Positions 35,707-44,595 of a stretch of DNA of 64,000 nt are shown one piece after another. The DNA lies in contig NZ_LMEC01000020.1 of assembly GCF_001425265.1 (NCBI RefSeq), positions 248,001-312,000 on the forward strand, given 5' to 3'. A program made the translations under genes and the position numbers. Origin of the DNA: Massilia sp. Root418 (GTDB lineage: Bacteria; Pseudomonadota; Gammaproteobacteria; Burkholderiales; Burkholderiaceae_D). The notes below the pieces were generated by a model. That model ran no database searches, was not told the DNA's origin, and was given only the letters and a program-made list of their open reading frames with translations. Every line of letters begins with the position of its first letter. Within the stretch, counting starts at the first letter, position 1.

Positions 35707-36225
35707 TTAGTCCAACTCAATCTCCAGCATGCCGGCCCGCCCTGGCCGGTAGCCGAGTTTCCTGAACAGGCCTTGCGCCCGCTGGTTCCCGGCTTCCACG
35801 TCGGCCACCAGGCGTTTCAGGCCCAGCACATCGTGCGCGAAACGCGACACCAGACCGAGGGCTTCCGCCATGCAGCCCCGGCCCCAGGCAGTTTGCCTCA
35901 GCAAGCAGCCCACTTCCGCAGTCCGCAGCGGCGGATCAAAACTATGCAGTCCGCAAGTGCCGATCACCTGCCCATCCTCATGCAAGGCAACCGCCCATTC
36001 CAGGGACGAACCTTCCGCCAGCAGCCTGCGCACGCTTTCCAGCATCCGGCCCACGGTCTGCAGACTGGGGAACGGCGGCTCATCGGTGTATCGCATAACG
36101 AGCGGATCGCCGTAAATGTCGAACAGGGCCGCCGCATCGCCTTCCGTCATGGCCCTGAGGAGAAGGCGCTCCCCGCGCAGCACAGGCAACACGGTTGGAA
36201 TGGGGAGGCGGCCGGTCTCAGTCAT
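35707..36225 (-). CDS. RimJ/RimL-type GNAT acetyltransferase
   Basis: This 172-residue GNAT protein has VLRGERLLLRAMTEGDAAALFDIYGDP, the WAVALHEDGQVIGTCGLHSFDPPLRTAEVGCLL core, then RQTAWGRGCMAEALGLV as the acetyl-CoA loop and VEAGNQRAQGLFRKLGY. The RimJ/RimL subgroup acetylates protein N-termini or small molecules. The Q-x-x-W-G-x-G-x-M loop is intact. It lies between the MFS operon and the cupin gene with no coupling to either, and its substrate is unknown. Confidence 0.88.
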   Translation of the reverse strand: MTETGRLPIPTVLPVLRGERLLLRAMTEGDAAALFDIYGDPLVMRYTDEPPFPSLQTVGRMLESVRRLLAEGSSLEWAVALHEDGQVIGTCGLHSFDPPLRTAEVGCLLRQTAWGRGCMAEALGLVSRFAHDVLGLKRLVADVEAGNQRAQGLFRKLGYRPGRAGMLEIELD

Positions 36226-36246
36226 CGGCCGATTATAACGAAAGCA

Positions 36247-36684
36247 CTATTTATCCAGCGGGAGCACCGGTGGATCGCCCTCTCCCAGCATCATGTAGAC
36301 CAGCAGCCTGGCGGGCCTGGTGGCGCTGGCGTTGCGCGACACGGCATGGGCGACGAGCGGCGTTTCATACCACGAATCGCCCTGCCAGTAGGTCACCGGC
36401 TTGCCGTCGGCCAGCTGCGACACCACCTCGCCTTCCAGCACGTAGGCAAACACGGAACCTGGATGCCGGTGCGGATCGGACGCCTGGCCGGGCGCATAGG
36501 TCACCGTCAGCAGCACGCCGTGCTTGCCCGGCGCGTCCGGCAGCGGCAGGCGCTGCAGGACGCTGCGCGCTTCCTTGCCGGTGCCGGCCGCCTTTTCGGC
36601 ATGTGCTTCATGGGCGCCGGCGCCCGGCGGCATGGACGCTGCTGCGGCGGCAAGGGCCGCCATGGCTGTCATGTTGCGTAGCAT
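36247..36684 (-). CDS. Secreted cupin-domain protein
   Basis: From the ATG at 36684 (AGGGAG upstream) this 145-residue protein has a signal peptide (MLRNMTAMAALAAAAASMP, cleavage near GAGAHE). A single cupin barrel follows: SDPHRHPGSVFAYVLEGEVVSQL carries the metal ligands H-x-H and E, and SWYETPLVAHAVSRNAS carries the last His. The metal and reaction are not known. It follows the AhpD-like gene by 11 bases in the same direction, and the two are divergent from a MocR regulator that probably controls them. Confidence 0.85.
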   Translation of the reverse strand: MLRNMTAMAALAAAAASMPPGAGAHEAHAEKAAGTGKEARSVLQRLPLPDAPGKHGVLLTVTYAPGQASDPHRHPGSVFAYVLEGEVVSQLADGKPVTYWQGDSWYETPLVAHAVSRNASATRPARLLVYMMLGEGDPPVLPLDK

Positions 36685-36695
36685 GGCGGCGCTCC

Positions 36696-37136
36696 CTACA
36701 GCGCAGGCATTTTGCGGAAGCCGATGGCCAGGCGGTTCCAGCTGTTGATGGTGTTGATGGCCATCGTCACGGCGACCATCTCGGCCGGCGCGAAATGCTC
36801 GGCCAGTTCGGCATAGGCCGCGTCCGGCGCGCGCGTGTCGGCGATGCGCGTCAGCGCCTCGGTCCAGGCGAGGGCGGCGCGTTCGCGCGCGGTGAAGAAC
36901 GGCGTCTCCTCCCACACCACCAGGCCGCTGATGCGGCGCTCCGTCTCGCCGGCCTTGCGCATATCGCCGGTATGCATGTCCACGCAGAAGGCGCAGCCGT
37001 TGATCTGCGAGGCGCGCAGCTTGATCAGTTCCACCAGCGGCGGCTCCAGTCCCAGTTTTCCGACCGCCACTTCCAGTGCGATCATGGCTTTGAGCGCGTC
37101 CGGATTGGCCGAGTAAAAATCGATGCGGGGATTCAT
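36696..37136 (-). CDS. Carboxymuconolactone decarboxylase / AhpD-like protein
   Basis: This 146-residue all-helical protein contains the AhpD core CAFCVDMHT, with Cys48, Cys51 and His55. The LVELIKLRASQINGCAFCVDMHTGDMRKAGETERRI segment and FTARERAALAWTEALTRI are typical of the family. The CxxC-x3-H centre suggests peroxidase-coupled thiol reductase chemistry rather than true muconolactone decarboxylation. AAGGAG precedes the ATG. It is co-transcribed with the cupin and divergent from the MocR regulator. Confidence 0.9.
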   Translation of the reverse strand: MNPRIDFYSANPDALKAMIALEVAVGKLGLEPPLVELIKLRASQINGCAFCVDMHTGDMRKAGETERRISGLVVWEETPFFTARERAALAWTEALTRIADTRAPDAAYAELAEHFAPAEMVAVTMAINTINSWNRLAIGFRKMPAL

Positions 37137-37277
37137 TTTGCAGCTCCTTCAGGTAAGTGAGTGCAGCCATTGTAGGAGCGCGGACGTGCCCGCGAGGGTG
37201 CCAATTCCGGCTAAATTGAACGCGCCAAGAGTCCAATCCCTTGCCAAGCCGCGCGAATCCGGGCAGCCTAGCGATCC

Positions 37278-38720
37278 ATGGAACTGCACATCGTGATCGA
37301 AGGCCGCAAGGACCTGGCCGGACAGGTTTACCGCCAGCTGTCGGACGCCATCCGCAGCGGGCGGCTGGCGCCAGGCCAGCAGCTGCCCCCCACCCGCCTG
37401 CTGGCCGGGCAGCTCGGCCTGTCGCGCAAGACCGTCGCCGACGCCTATGCACGGCTCGCGCTGGATCAACTGGTGGCAGGCCGCGTCGGCGCCGGCAGCT
37501 TCGTGCAGGCGCCGCCAGCGCCGCGTACGCACGCCCTGGCGCGCATGGAGCGCAACGGCCTGGCCAGCGCCGACATCGTGAGCAAATGGGACAGCATGGC
37601 CACGCCGCTGCGCCACCCGCTGCCCGAAGGCCGCTCGCGCTACGAATTCATCGGCGGCTGCGCCACGCCCGGCCACTTCCCGATGGACCAATGGCGCCGC
37701 TGCGTCATGCACGCCCTGCGCCAGGACCCTGCGCTGCGCGGGCGCTACGGCGAAGCCGAAGGCCTGCCGGTGCTGCGCGACGCCATCGCCCGCCACATTG
37801 CCTTCGCGCGCGGCGTGGTCTGCACGCCCGGAAACGTGGTGGTCACCAACGGCGCGCAGCAGGCGCTCGACCTGCTCGGCCGCGTGCTGCTGGAACCGGG
37901 CTGCGTGGTGGCGGTGGAAGATCCCGGCTACCCGGCCGCGCGCGGGCTGTTCGCCAGCCAGGGCGCGCAGATGGTGGGCATCCCAGTGGACGGCGAAGGC
38001 ATCATCGCCGAGCGGATCCCGGACGGCACACGCCTGGTTTACGTCACGCCCGCGCACCAGTTCCCTCTGGGGATGCCGATGAGCGTAGCGCGCCGCCGCG
38101 CCCTGCTGGACCGCGCGCGCGCCATCGGCGCCATTATCATCGAAGACGACTACGACAGCGAATTCCGCTACGAAGGCAGGCCCACGGACTCGCTGCAAAG
38201 CATGGACACGGACGGCATCGTAGTCTTCGTCGGCACCTTCTCCAAGGTGATGCTGCCCGAACTTCGGCTCGGCTACATGGTGCTGCCCGAAGCGCTGCTC
38301 AACGCCGTGCTCACGGTCAAGCACCTGACCGACTGGCACACCGGCACCATGAACCAGCACGCGCTGGCCAAATTCATCGCCGACGGCCACCTGCAAAAGC
38401 ACATCCGCCGCTGCCACGGCATCTACGCCACCCGCCGTGAGCGGCTGCAGGCACTGTTCACCACGCTGCTGGCGCCATGGTTCGAACTGGTCCCCGCCGA
38501 AGCCGGCTTCCACCTGGCCGCGCTGTGCAAGAAGGACGTGGACATCGCCCTCCTGCTGCGCCTCGCCCGCCGCGCCGACGTCGGCCTCTACTCCCTGGCC
38601 CCCTTCTACGCCAGCCAGAGCCCCCGGCAAGGCCTCTTCCTCGGCTACGGCGCCATCGACACCCTCGACATCGAACCCGCCCTCACCCGCGTACGCGACA
38701 TCCTACAACAGATGGAATAA
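37278..38720 (+). CDS. MocR/PdxR-type GntR regulator with aminotransferase domain
   Basis: This 480-residue fusion has a GntR winged helix (residues about 10-75: AGQVYRQLSDAIRSGRLAPGQQLPPTRLLAGQLGLSRKTVADAY) and a fold-type-I aminotransferase domain. GRYGEAEGLPVLRDAIARHIAFARG, VVTNGAQQALDLLGRVLLEPG, IIEDDYDSEFRY and GTFSKVMLPELRLGY (PLP lysine in FSK) are visible. MocR proteins use PLP as an effector or cofactor and often control the divergent gene. Here these are the AhpD-like and cupin genes, 140 bp away. I see no vitamin B6 gene nearby, so I leave the specific pdxR name unassigned. Confidence 0.9.
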   Translation: MELHIVIEGRKDLAGQVYRQLSDAIRSGRLAPGQQLPPTRLLAGQLGLSRKTVADAYARLALDQLVAGRVGAGSFVQAPPAPRTHALARMERNGLASADIVSKWDSMATPLRHPLPEGRSRYEFIGGCATPGHFPMDQWRRCVMHALRQDPALRGRYGEAEGLPVLRDAIARHIAFARGVVCTPGNVVVTNGAQQALDLLGRVLLEPGCVVAVEDPGYPAARGLFASQGAQMVGIPVDGEGIIAERIPDGTRLVYVTPAHQFPLGMPMSVARRRALLDRARAIGAIIIEDDYDSEFRYEGRPTDSLQSMDTDGIVVFVGTFSKVMLPELRLGYMVLPEALLNAVLTVKHLTDWHTGTMNQHALAKFIADGHLQKHIRRCHGIYATRRERLQALFTTLLAPWFELVPAEAGFHLAALCKKDVDIALLLRLARRADVGLYSLAPFYASQSPRQGLFLGYGAIDTLDIEPALTRVRDILQQME

Positions 38721-38727
38721 TTCCCAA

Positions 38728-38774
38728 GCAGCCTCAGCCGCATTTCCCCCACTTCGGGGTCAGACCCCGAGGTG
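38728..38774. repeat. Partial copy of the 38881 palindrome
   Basis: Bases 38728-38761 repeat 38876-38909 with one mismatch over 34 bases. The copy continues into a 12-bp stem (38750-38761 with 38763-38774, one mismatch) around the GGGGTC-A-GACCCC core. It lies just after the MocR stop codon. Confidence 0.75.
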
Positions 38775-38880
38775 CGGCAGAGGCACTGCCTGCATACGCC
38801 ACCAGAGGCACGCGCGACGTCCATTCCCCTCATCCGCCCTGCGCCGTTTCCTACAGCCGCCGGATTAATCTCCAGGCAGC

Positions 38881-38939
38881 CTGAGCCGCATTTCCCCCAC
38901 TTCGGGGTCTGACCCCGAAGTGGGGGAAATGCGGCTCAG
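38881..38939. repeat. 59-base perfect palindrome at the fdhD 3' end
   Basis: The 29-base arm 38881-38909 is exactly complementary to 38911-38939, with a single T between. The core is GGGGTCTGACCCC. The fdhD stop codon (38936-38938) lies in the right arm. It may serve as a bidirectional terminator between the convergent mocR and fdhD genes; the core resembles mobile REP-type repeats seen in many proteobacteria (recollection). Confidence 0.85.
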
Positions 38940-39775
38940 CTTGGTTGGCTGGGTGCGGGAAAAATGGCGTCGGTGGGGTTGGCGTAGCAGACGAAATTGC
39001 TGCCGCGGGCGAAGGCGACCAGGGTCAGGCCGCATTCTTCGGCCAGGCGCACGGCGGTGGCGGTCGGCGCCGAAATCGCTACCAGCGCGGAGATGTGTGC
39101 CATGGCAGCCTTTTGCACCATCTCGACGCTGGCGCGGCTGGTGATGAGGGCGAAGCCCGCCGACGGTTCCACGCGCCGGCGGGCCATCATGCCGATCAAT
39201 TTGTCGAGCGCGTTGTGGCGGCCCACGTCTTCGAACACGGCCTGCAGCTCGCCTTGCGGCCCGCACCAGGCGGCGGCGTGCGTGGCGCCCGTCAGCCGCG
39301 CCAGGGGCTGCGCACCGCCCAGCGCTTCCAGCGCGGCCCGGATGCCGGGTCCGGTGAGCGTGCGGTCCGGCGCCAGCACCGGCAAGGTGCGGTAGACCTG
39401 CTCCAGGCTGTCCACGCCGCACAGGCCGCAGCCGGTGCGTCCGCTCAGGCTGCGCCGGCGTTCCTTGAGCTGCGCAAACGCGCGCGCCGAGACTTCCAGC
39501 TTCACGGTTACGCCCTCGCAGGCCTGTTCGATCTCGATGCCGTAGCACTCGGCCGCGTCGTTCAGTATCCCTTCCGAGAGCGAAAAGCCGAGCGCGAAGT
39601 CTTCCAGATCGGCCGGCGTGGCCATCATCACGGCGTGGGATATGCCGTTGTATTCCAGCGCAACCGGCACTTCCTCGGCCAGGTCGTCCATGCTGTCCGC
39701 CCGCTCGCCGCGCGCCACCCGCCGCACGCTGAAGCGGGAAGATGTCGGCAAGTCGTCGTCCGGTAGGTCATCCAT
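38936..39775 (-). CDS. fdhD: Formate dehydrogenase accessory sulfurtransferase FdhD
   Basis: This 279-residue protein from the ATG at 39775 carries the CGLCG motif in GRTGCGLCGVDSLEQ, whose cysteines shuttle sulfur from IscS to the molybdenum cofactor of formate dehydrogenase. Also visible are RGERADSMDDLAEEVPVALEYNGISHAVMMATPADLEDFALGFSLSEGI, VFEDVGRHNALDKLIG and GFALITSRASVEMVQKAA. An upstream TTG at 39814 would lengthen it by 13 residues but has no support. It is divergent from fdnG, which needs it, with an FNR-type box between. Its stop codon lies inside a 59-base palindrome. Confidence 0.95.
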   Translation of the reverse strand: MDDLPDDDLPTSSRFSVRRVARGERADSMDDLAEEVPVALEYNGISHAVMMATPADLEDFALGFSLSEGILNDAAECYGIEIEQACEGVTVKLEVSARAFAQLKERRRSLSGRTGCGLCGVDSLEQVYRTLPVLAPDRTLTGPGIRAALEALGGAQPLARLTGATHAAAWCGPQGELQAVFEDVGRHNALDKLIGMMARRRVEPSAGFALITSRASVEMVQKAAMAHISALVAISAPTATAVRLAEECGLTLVAFARGSNFVCYANPTDAIFPAPSQPS

Positions 39776-39866
39776 CACGCCATCATGCCACAGCACGGTC
39801 CGCAGCGACTCCAAAGTGCGAACGGCTGGCCGATTATCCCCTTACCCGATAGAATTCCAACACTCC

Positions 39867-39880
39867 TTGATTCTGATCAA
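39867..39880. promoter_or_regulatory. Perfect FNR/ANR-type box between fdhD and fdnG
   Basis: TTGATTCTGATCAA matches the consensus TTGAT-N4-ATCAA at all ten fixed positions. It lies 45 bases before the fdnG start and about 90 before fdhD on the other strand. Oxygen control of respiratory formate dehydrogenase fits. The transcription starts are not resolved, so activation versus repression is open. Confidence 0.65.
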
Positions 39881-39924
39881 GGTGCTACACTGATGAGACA
39901 TTCAGGACGATGATGGAGGCAGCT

Positions 39925-42900
39925 ATGCACCAGATGTCGCGGCGCCAGTTCCTACGGGTAACAGGCGCCACCCTGGCGGGTTCGAGCATCGCAGCGCTCG
40001 GCTTCGCCCCCACCCCGGCGCTCGCCGAAGTGCGGCAGTACAAGCTATTGCGCACCACAGAAACCCGCAACACCTGTCCCTATTGCTCGGTGGGCTGCGG
40101 CATTCTGATGTACGGACTGGGCGACGGCGCAAAAAACGCGGCCGCGCGCATCATCCACATCGAGGGCGACGCCGACCACCCGGTCAACCGGGGCACCCTG
40201 TGCCCCAAGGGCGCCAGTCTGGTCGACTTCATCCACAGCCCGAGCCGGCTCAAGGTGCCGGAGTACCGCGCGCCCGGGTCATCGGAATGGAAGCAGCTGT
40301 CGTGGGACGATGCGCTGGACCGCATCGCCAAGCTGATGAAGGCTGACCGCGACGCCAACTTCATCGAGAAAACGGCGGACGGCAAGACGGTGAACCGGTG
40401 GCTGTCCACGGGCATGCTGGCGGCGTCGGCCTCCAGCAACGAGGTCGGTTACCTGACCCACAAGACCATGCGCAGTCTCGGCATGCTGGCATTCGATAAC
40501 CAGGCGCGTGTATGACATGGTCCGACGGTGGCAGGTCTTGCCCCGACGTTTGGCCGTGGAGCGATGACGAATCACTGGGTCGATATCCGCAATGCTGATG
40601 TGATCCTGGTTATGGGCGGCAACGCAGCCGAGGCGCACCCGTGCGGTTTCAAATGGGTGACCGAGGCCAAGGCGCACCGCAAGGCGCAGCTGATCGTGGT
40701 CGATCCGCGCTTTACCCGCACCGCTTCGGTGGCCGACCACTATGTGGCCACGCGCACCGGCACGGATATCGTGTTCCTGGGCGCGGTGATCAACTACCTG
40801 CTCACGGCGGACAAGATCCAGCGCGAGTACGTGGTGAACTATACCGATATGCCCTTCATCGTGCGCGAGGACTTTGCGCTCAACGACGGCCTGTATTCGG
40901 GCTACGACGAGGCCACCGGCAAGTACGCGGACAAGAGCAGCTGGGACTATGAAAAAGGCGAGGACGGCTTCGCCAAGGTCGATCCCACCTTGCAGCATCC
41001 GCGCTGCGTGTACCAGCTGATGAAGACCCACTACTCGCGCTACACGCCCGAGCTGGTGGAGCGCGTGTGCGGCGTGCCCAGGGCCAAGTTCCAGAAGGTG
41101 GCGGAGATGCTGGCTTCCACGGCCGTTCCCGGCCGCGCCGGCACCATCCTGTATGCGCTGGGCTGGACCCAGCACAGCACCGGCGCGCAAACGCTGCGCC
41201 TGGGCGCCATGATGCAGCTCCTGCTGGGGAATATCGGCATCGCGGGCGGCGGCATGAATGCGCTGCGCGGCCACTCCAACATCCAGGGCCTGACGGACCT
41301 GGGGCTGATGACCAATCTGCTGCCCGGCTATATGACCCTGCCGAACGACCCGGAACAGGACTTGGACGGCTACATCAACGCGCGCGCACTGAAACCGCTG
41401 CGGCCCAATCAGCTCAGCTACTGGAGCAACTACCGCAAATTCCACGTGAGCCTGATGAAGGCCTGGTGGGGTGCGGCCGCGACGGCCGAGAACAACTGGG
41501 CCTACGACTACCTGCCCAAGCTGGACAAGCCCTACGACCTGCTGCAGGCCTTCGACCTGATGCATCAGGGGAAAATGAACGGCTACATCTGCCAGGGCTT
41601 CAATGTGCTGGCGTCTGCGCCGGACAAGCAGAAGGTGACGGAGGCGCTATCCAGGCTGAAGTTCCTGGTGGTGATGGACCCGCTGGCGGTGGAGACGGCC
41701 GAATTCTGGAAGCCGCACGGCGACTTCCACAAGGTGGATCCGGCACAGATCCAGACCGAGGTGTTCCGCCTGCCCACCACCTGCTTCGCCGAGGAGCGCG
41801 GCTCGCTGGTCAGCTCCTCGCGCGTGCTGCAGTGGCACTGGCAGGGCGCGGAGCCGCCGTGGCAGACGCGCAGCGACCTGGAGATCATGTCCGGCATCTT
41901 CCTGCGCATGCGGAAGATGTACCAGGCCGACGGCGGCAAGTTCCCCGATCCCATCGTGAACCTGACCTGGCCCTACGCCCAGCCCTCCAGCCCCACGCCG
42001 GAAGAACTGGCGATGGAGTACAACGGCAAGGCGCTGGCCGACGTGACCGATCCCAAGGACCCAGCCAAGGTGCTGGCGAAGAAGGGCGAACAGCTGGCCG
42101 GCTTTGCGCAGCTGCGCGACGACGGTTCCACCGCCTGCGGCTGCTGGATCTTCGCCGGCTGCTGGACCCAGGCCGGCAACCAGATGGGACGGCGCGACAA
42201 CAGCGACCCGACCGGCATCGGCCAGACCCTGAACTGGGCCTGGGCCTGGCCGGCCAACCGGCGCGTGCTGTACAACCGCGCGTCGGCCGACACCAAGGGC
42301 ATGCCCTTCGATCCGACCCGCAAGCTGGTGGCCTGGAACGGCACCGCGTGGACCGGCGCGGACGTGCCGGACTTCAAAGTGGACGAGCCGCCCGAGAACG
42401 GCATGGGGCCCTTCATCATGCTGGCCGAAGGGGTGGCGCGCTTCTTTGCGCGCGCCGGCATGGGCGAAGGCCCCTTCCCCGAGCACTACGAGCCGTTCGA
42501 GAACCCGCTCGGCTACAACCCGCTGCATCCGAAGAACCCGCGCGCCACCAGCAATCCCGGCGCTCGCATGTTCAAGGATGACCGGGCCAAGCTGGGCACG
42601 CACACGGACTTTCCGCACGTGGCCACCAGCTACCGGCTCACCGAGCACTTCCACTTCTGGACCAAGCACGCGCGCCTGAACGCGATTATCCAGCCGGAGC
42701 AGTTCGTGGAAATCGGCGAGGACCTGGCCGGCGAGATCGGCGTGGCCAACGGCGGAAGGGTGAAGGTGTCGTCCAAGCGGGGGCAGATCTTTGCCAAGGC
42801 GGTGGTCACCAAGCGCATCAAGGCACTTACCATCGAGGGCAGGAAGACCCACACGGTGGGGCTGCCGCTGCACTTCGGCTTCAAGGGCCTGACCCGTCCC

Positions 42901-42996
42901 GGCTACCTGATCAACACGCTCACGCCGTCGGTGGGGGACGCCAACACGCAGACGCCCGAGTACAAGTCCTTCCTGGTGAAGGTGGAGAAAGCTTAG
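39925..42996 (+). CDS. fdnG: Respiratory formate dehydrogenase alpha subunit, selenoprotein (UGA at 40513-40515 read as Sec)
   Basis: This is one gene read through an in-frame TGA at codon 197; E. coli FdnG has Sec at 196. The flanks NQARV and [24 protein letters not shown] match FdnG on both sides. From the ATG at 39925 (GGAGG five bases upstream) it encodes 1,023 residues: a Tat signal ([17 protein letters not shown]), a [4Fe-4S] site [18 protein letters not shown] with GTLCPKGA, two bis-MGD domains and a C-terminal [16 protein letters not shown] segment. It oxidises formate at the periplasmic face. A SECIS hairpin directly follows the UGA. Reading the TGA as a stop would give a false 5' fragment and a false second gene at 40528. 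Confidence 0.97.
40513..40545 (+). promoter_or_regulatory. Bacterial SECIS element of fdnG
   Basis: Numbering the U of UGA as 1, CGG (14-16) pairs with CCG (31-33), U17 bulges, GGCA (18-21) pairs with UGCC (27-30), and GGUCU (22-26) is the loop. U17, G23 and U24, the positions SelB needs in E. coli fdhF, are all present at the same distances. Confidence 0.88.
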
Positions 42997-43006
42997 GAGA
43001 ACCGGC

Positions 43007-43930
43007 ATGGCACTGCAATCATTGGATATCAAGCGCATGTCGGCCACCACGGTGCAGCAGCCCGTGGCGCGCAGCCCGGCCACGGGCACGGTGGCCAAGC
43101 TGATCGACGTGTCGAAGTGCATAGGCTGCAAGGCTTGCCAGACCGCCTGCATGGAATGGAACGACCTGCGCGACGACGTGGGCGACACCAACGGAGAGTA
43201 TGACAATCCGCGCGACCTCACCCCGCAGTCCTGGACCGTGATGCGCTTCTCGGAGCACGAGGAGCCGGACGGGCACCTGGAATGGCTGATCCGCAAGGAC
43301 GGCTGCATGCATTGCGAGGACCCGGGCTGCCTGAAGGCCTGCCCCGCGCCGGGCGCCATCGTACAGTACACCAACGGCATCGTGGACTTTCACCAGGAGA
43401 ACTGCATCGGCTGCGGCTACTGCGTGGCGGGCTGCCCGTTCGACGTGCCGCGCATCTCGAAGAAGGACAGCCGCGCCTACAAGTGCACGCTGTGCTCGGA
43501 CCGGGTGGCGGTGGGCCAGGAACCTGCCTGCGTGAAGACCTGCCCCACCGGCGCCATCGTGTTCGGCACCAAGGAGGACATGCAGCTCCATGCGGCCGAG
43601 CGCGTGGAGGATCTGAAATCGCGCGGCTTCGCGCAGGCAGGCCTGTACGATCCGGCCGGCGTGGGCGGCACGCATGTGATGTACGTGCTGCACCATGCCG
43701 ACCGTCCGGGCCTGTACCACAACCTGGCGGCCAATCCGTCCATCAGCCCCATGGTGGGACTGTGGAAGGGGCTGACCAAGCCGCTCGCGCTGGCGGGCAT
43801 CGCCGTCACCGCGCTGGCCGGCTGGTTCCATTACAGCCGCGTGGGGCCGAATGAGGTGAGCCGGGAAGAGGAAGCGGAGGCGCTGCACGAGGCCAACCGC
43901 ATCAAGGAGAGCCCTCATGAAACGCGATAA
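43007..43930 (+). CDS. fdnH: Formate dehydrogenase iron-sulfur beta subunit
   Basis: This 307-residue electron-transfer subunit has four [4Fe-4S] motifs. The first is [11 protein letters not shown] (Cys38-48), then [25 protein letters not shown] and [22 protein letters not shown] single C-terminal membrane helix ([21 protein letters not shown]) anchors it facing the periplasm, and a charged tail follows. It passes electrons from FdnG to the haem subunit FdnI. AGGAGAACCGGC precedes the ATG, 10 bases after fdnG. It lacks its own signal and would ride with FdnG through the Tat pathway. Confidence 0.95.
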   Translation: MALQSLDIKRMSATTVQQPVARSPATGTVAKLIDVSKCIGCKACQTACMEWNDLRDDVGDTNGEYDNPRDLTPQSWTVMRFSEHEEPDGHLEWLIRKDGCMHCEDPGCLKACPAPGAIVQYTNGIVDFHQENCIGCGYCVAGCPFDVPRISKKDSRAYKCTLCSDRVAVGQEPACVKTCPTGAIVFGTKEDMQLHAAERVEDLKSRGFAQAGLYDPAGVGGTHVMYVLHHADRPGLYHNLAANPSISPMVGLWKGLTKPLALAGIAVTALAGWFHYSRVGPNEVSREEEAEALHEANRIKESPHETR

Positions 43931-44561
43931 AGACGGCAATCCGCTCATCGAGCGCTACTCCGCGAATGACCGCAGCAACCACTGGTTCACGGCGATCTGC
44001 TTCGTGCTGCTGGCGGTGTCCGGGCTGGCCATGTTCCATCCTGCGACGGCGTGGATGGCGGTGTTTCTGGGCGGGGGGCAGTGGACGCGCATACTGCATC
44101 CTTTCATCGGGGTGGTGATGGCGGTGTCCTTCGGCTTGCTGGTGGCGCGCTTCTGGCACCATAACCGCTTCGAGCCGGGCGACAAGGAGTGGCTGAAAGG
44201 CGCGGGCGAGGTGATGACGCTGCATGAGGAAAGGGTGCCACCGGTGGGCCGCTACAACGCGGGGCAGAAGGTGCTGTTCTTCCTGCTGGTCGCTTGCATG
44301 CTGGGGCTGGTCCTGTCCGGCATCGTCATCTGGCGCGCGTATTTCTCCTTCTACTTCCCCATCGGCCTGGTGCGATTCGCAGCGCTGCTGCACGCTTTCT
44401 GCGCTTTCGTTATTATCGTGGCAATTGTGGTCCATGTGTATGCGGGCTTCTGGGTGAAGGGCTCCGTGGGAGCCATGGTGCGCGGCACGGTGACGTATGG
44501 CTGGGCGCGCAAGCACCACCAGCGCTGGTTCGAGGAAGTGGCGCGCAAGCAGCGGGACTAG
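43917..44561 (+). CDS. fdnI: Formate dehydrogenase cytochrome b556 gamma subunit
   Basis: This 214-residue membrane protein has four predicted helices with histidines for two haem b groups, in [55 protein letters not shown] and [26 protein letters not shown]. The [26 protein letters not shown] segment is conserved in FdnI/FdoI. It transfers electrons from formate to the quinone pool. It overlaps the end of fdnH by 14 bases; an AAGGAGAG sequence sits before its ATG. It completes the FdnGHI heterotrimer. Confidence 0.95.
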   Translation: MKRDKDGNPLIERYSANDRSNHWFTAICFVLLAVSGLAMFHPATAWMAVFLGGGQWTRILHPFIGVVMAVSFGLLVARFWHHNRFEPGDKEWLKGAGEVMTLHEERVPPVGRYNAGQKVLFFLLVACMLGLVLSGIVIWRAYFSFYFPIGLVRFAALLHAFCAFVIIVAIVVHVYAGFWVKGSVGAMVRGTVTYGWARKHHQRWFEEVARKQRD

Positions 44562-44595
44562 ATTAGAATGGACAACTGCAGACGAGAGGACTTAC

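Noticed and set aside
40528..42996. A separate gene starting after the TGA at 40513, or a frameshifted fdnG pseudogene
   Set aside because: FdnG homology is continuous across the TGA, a SECIS is in place, and the Sec machinery is encoded downstream.
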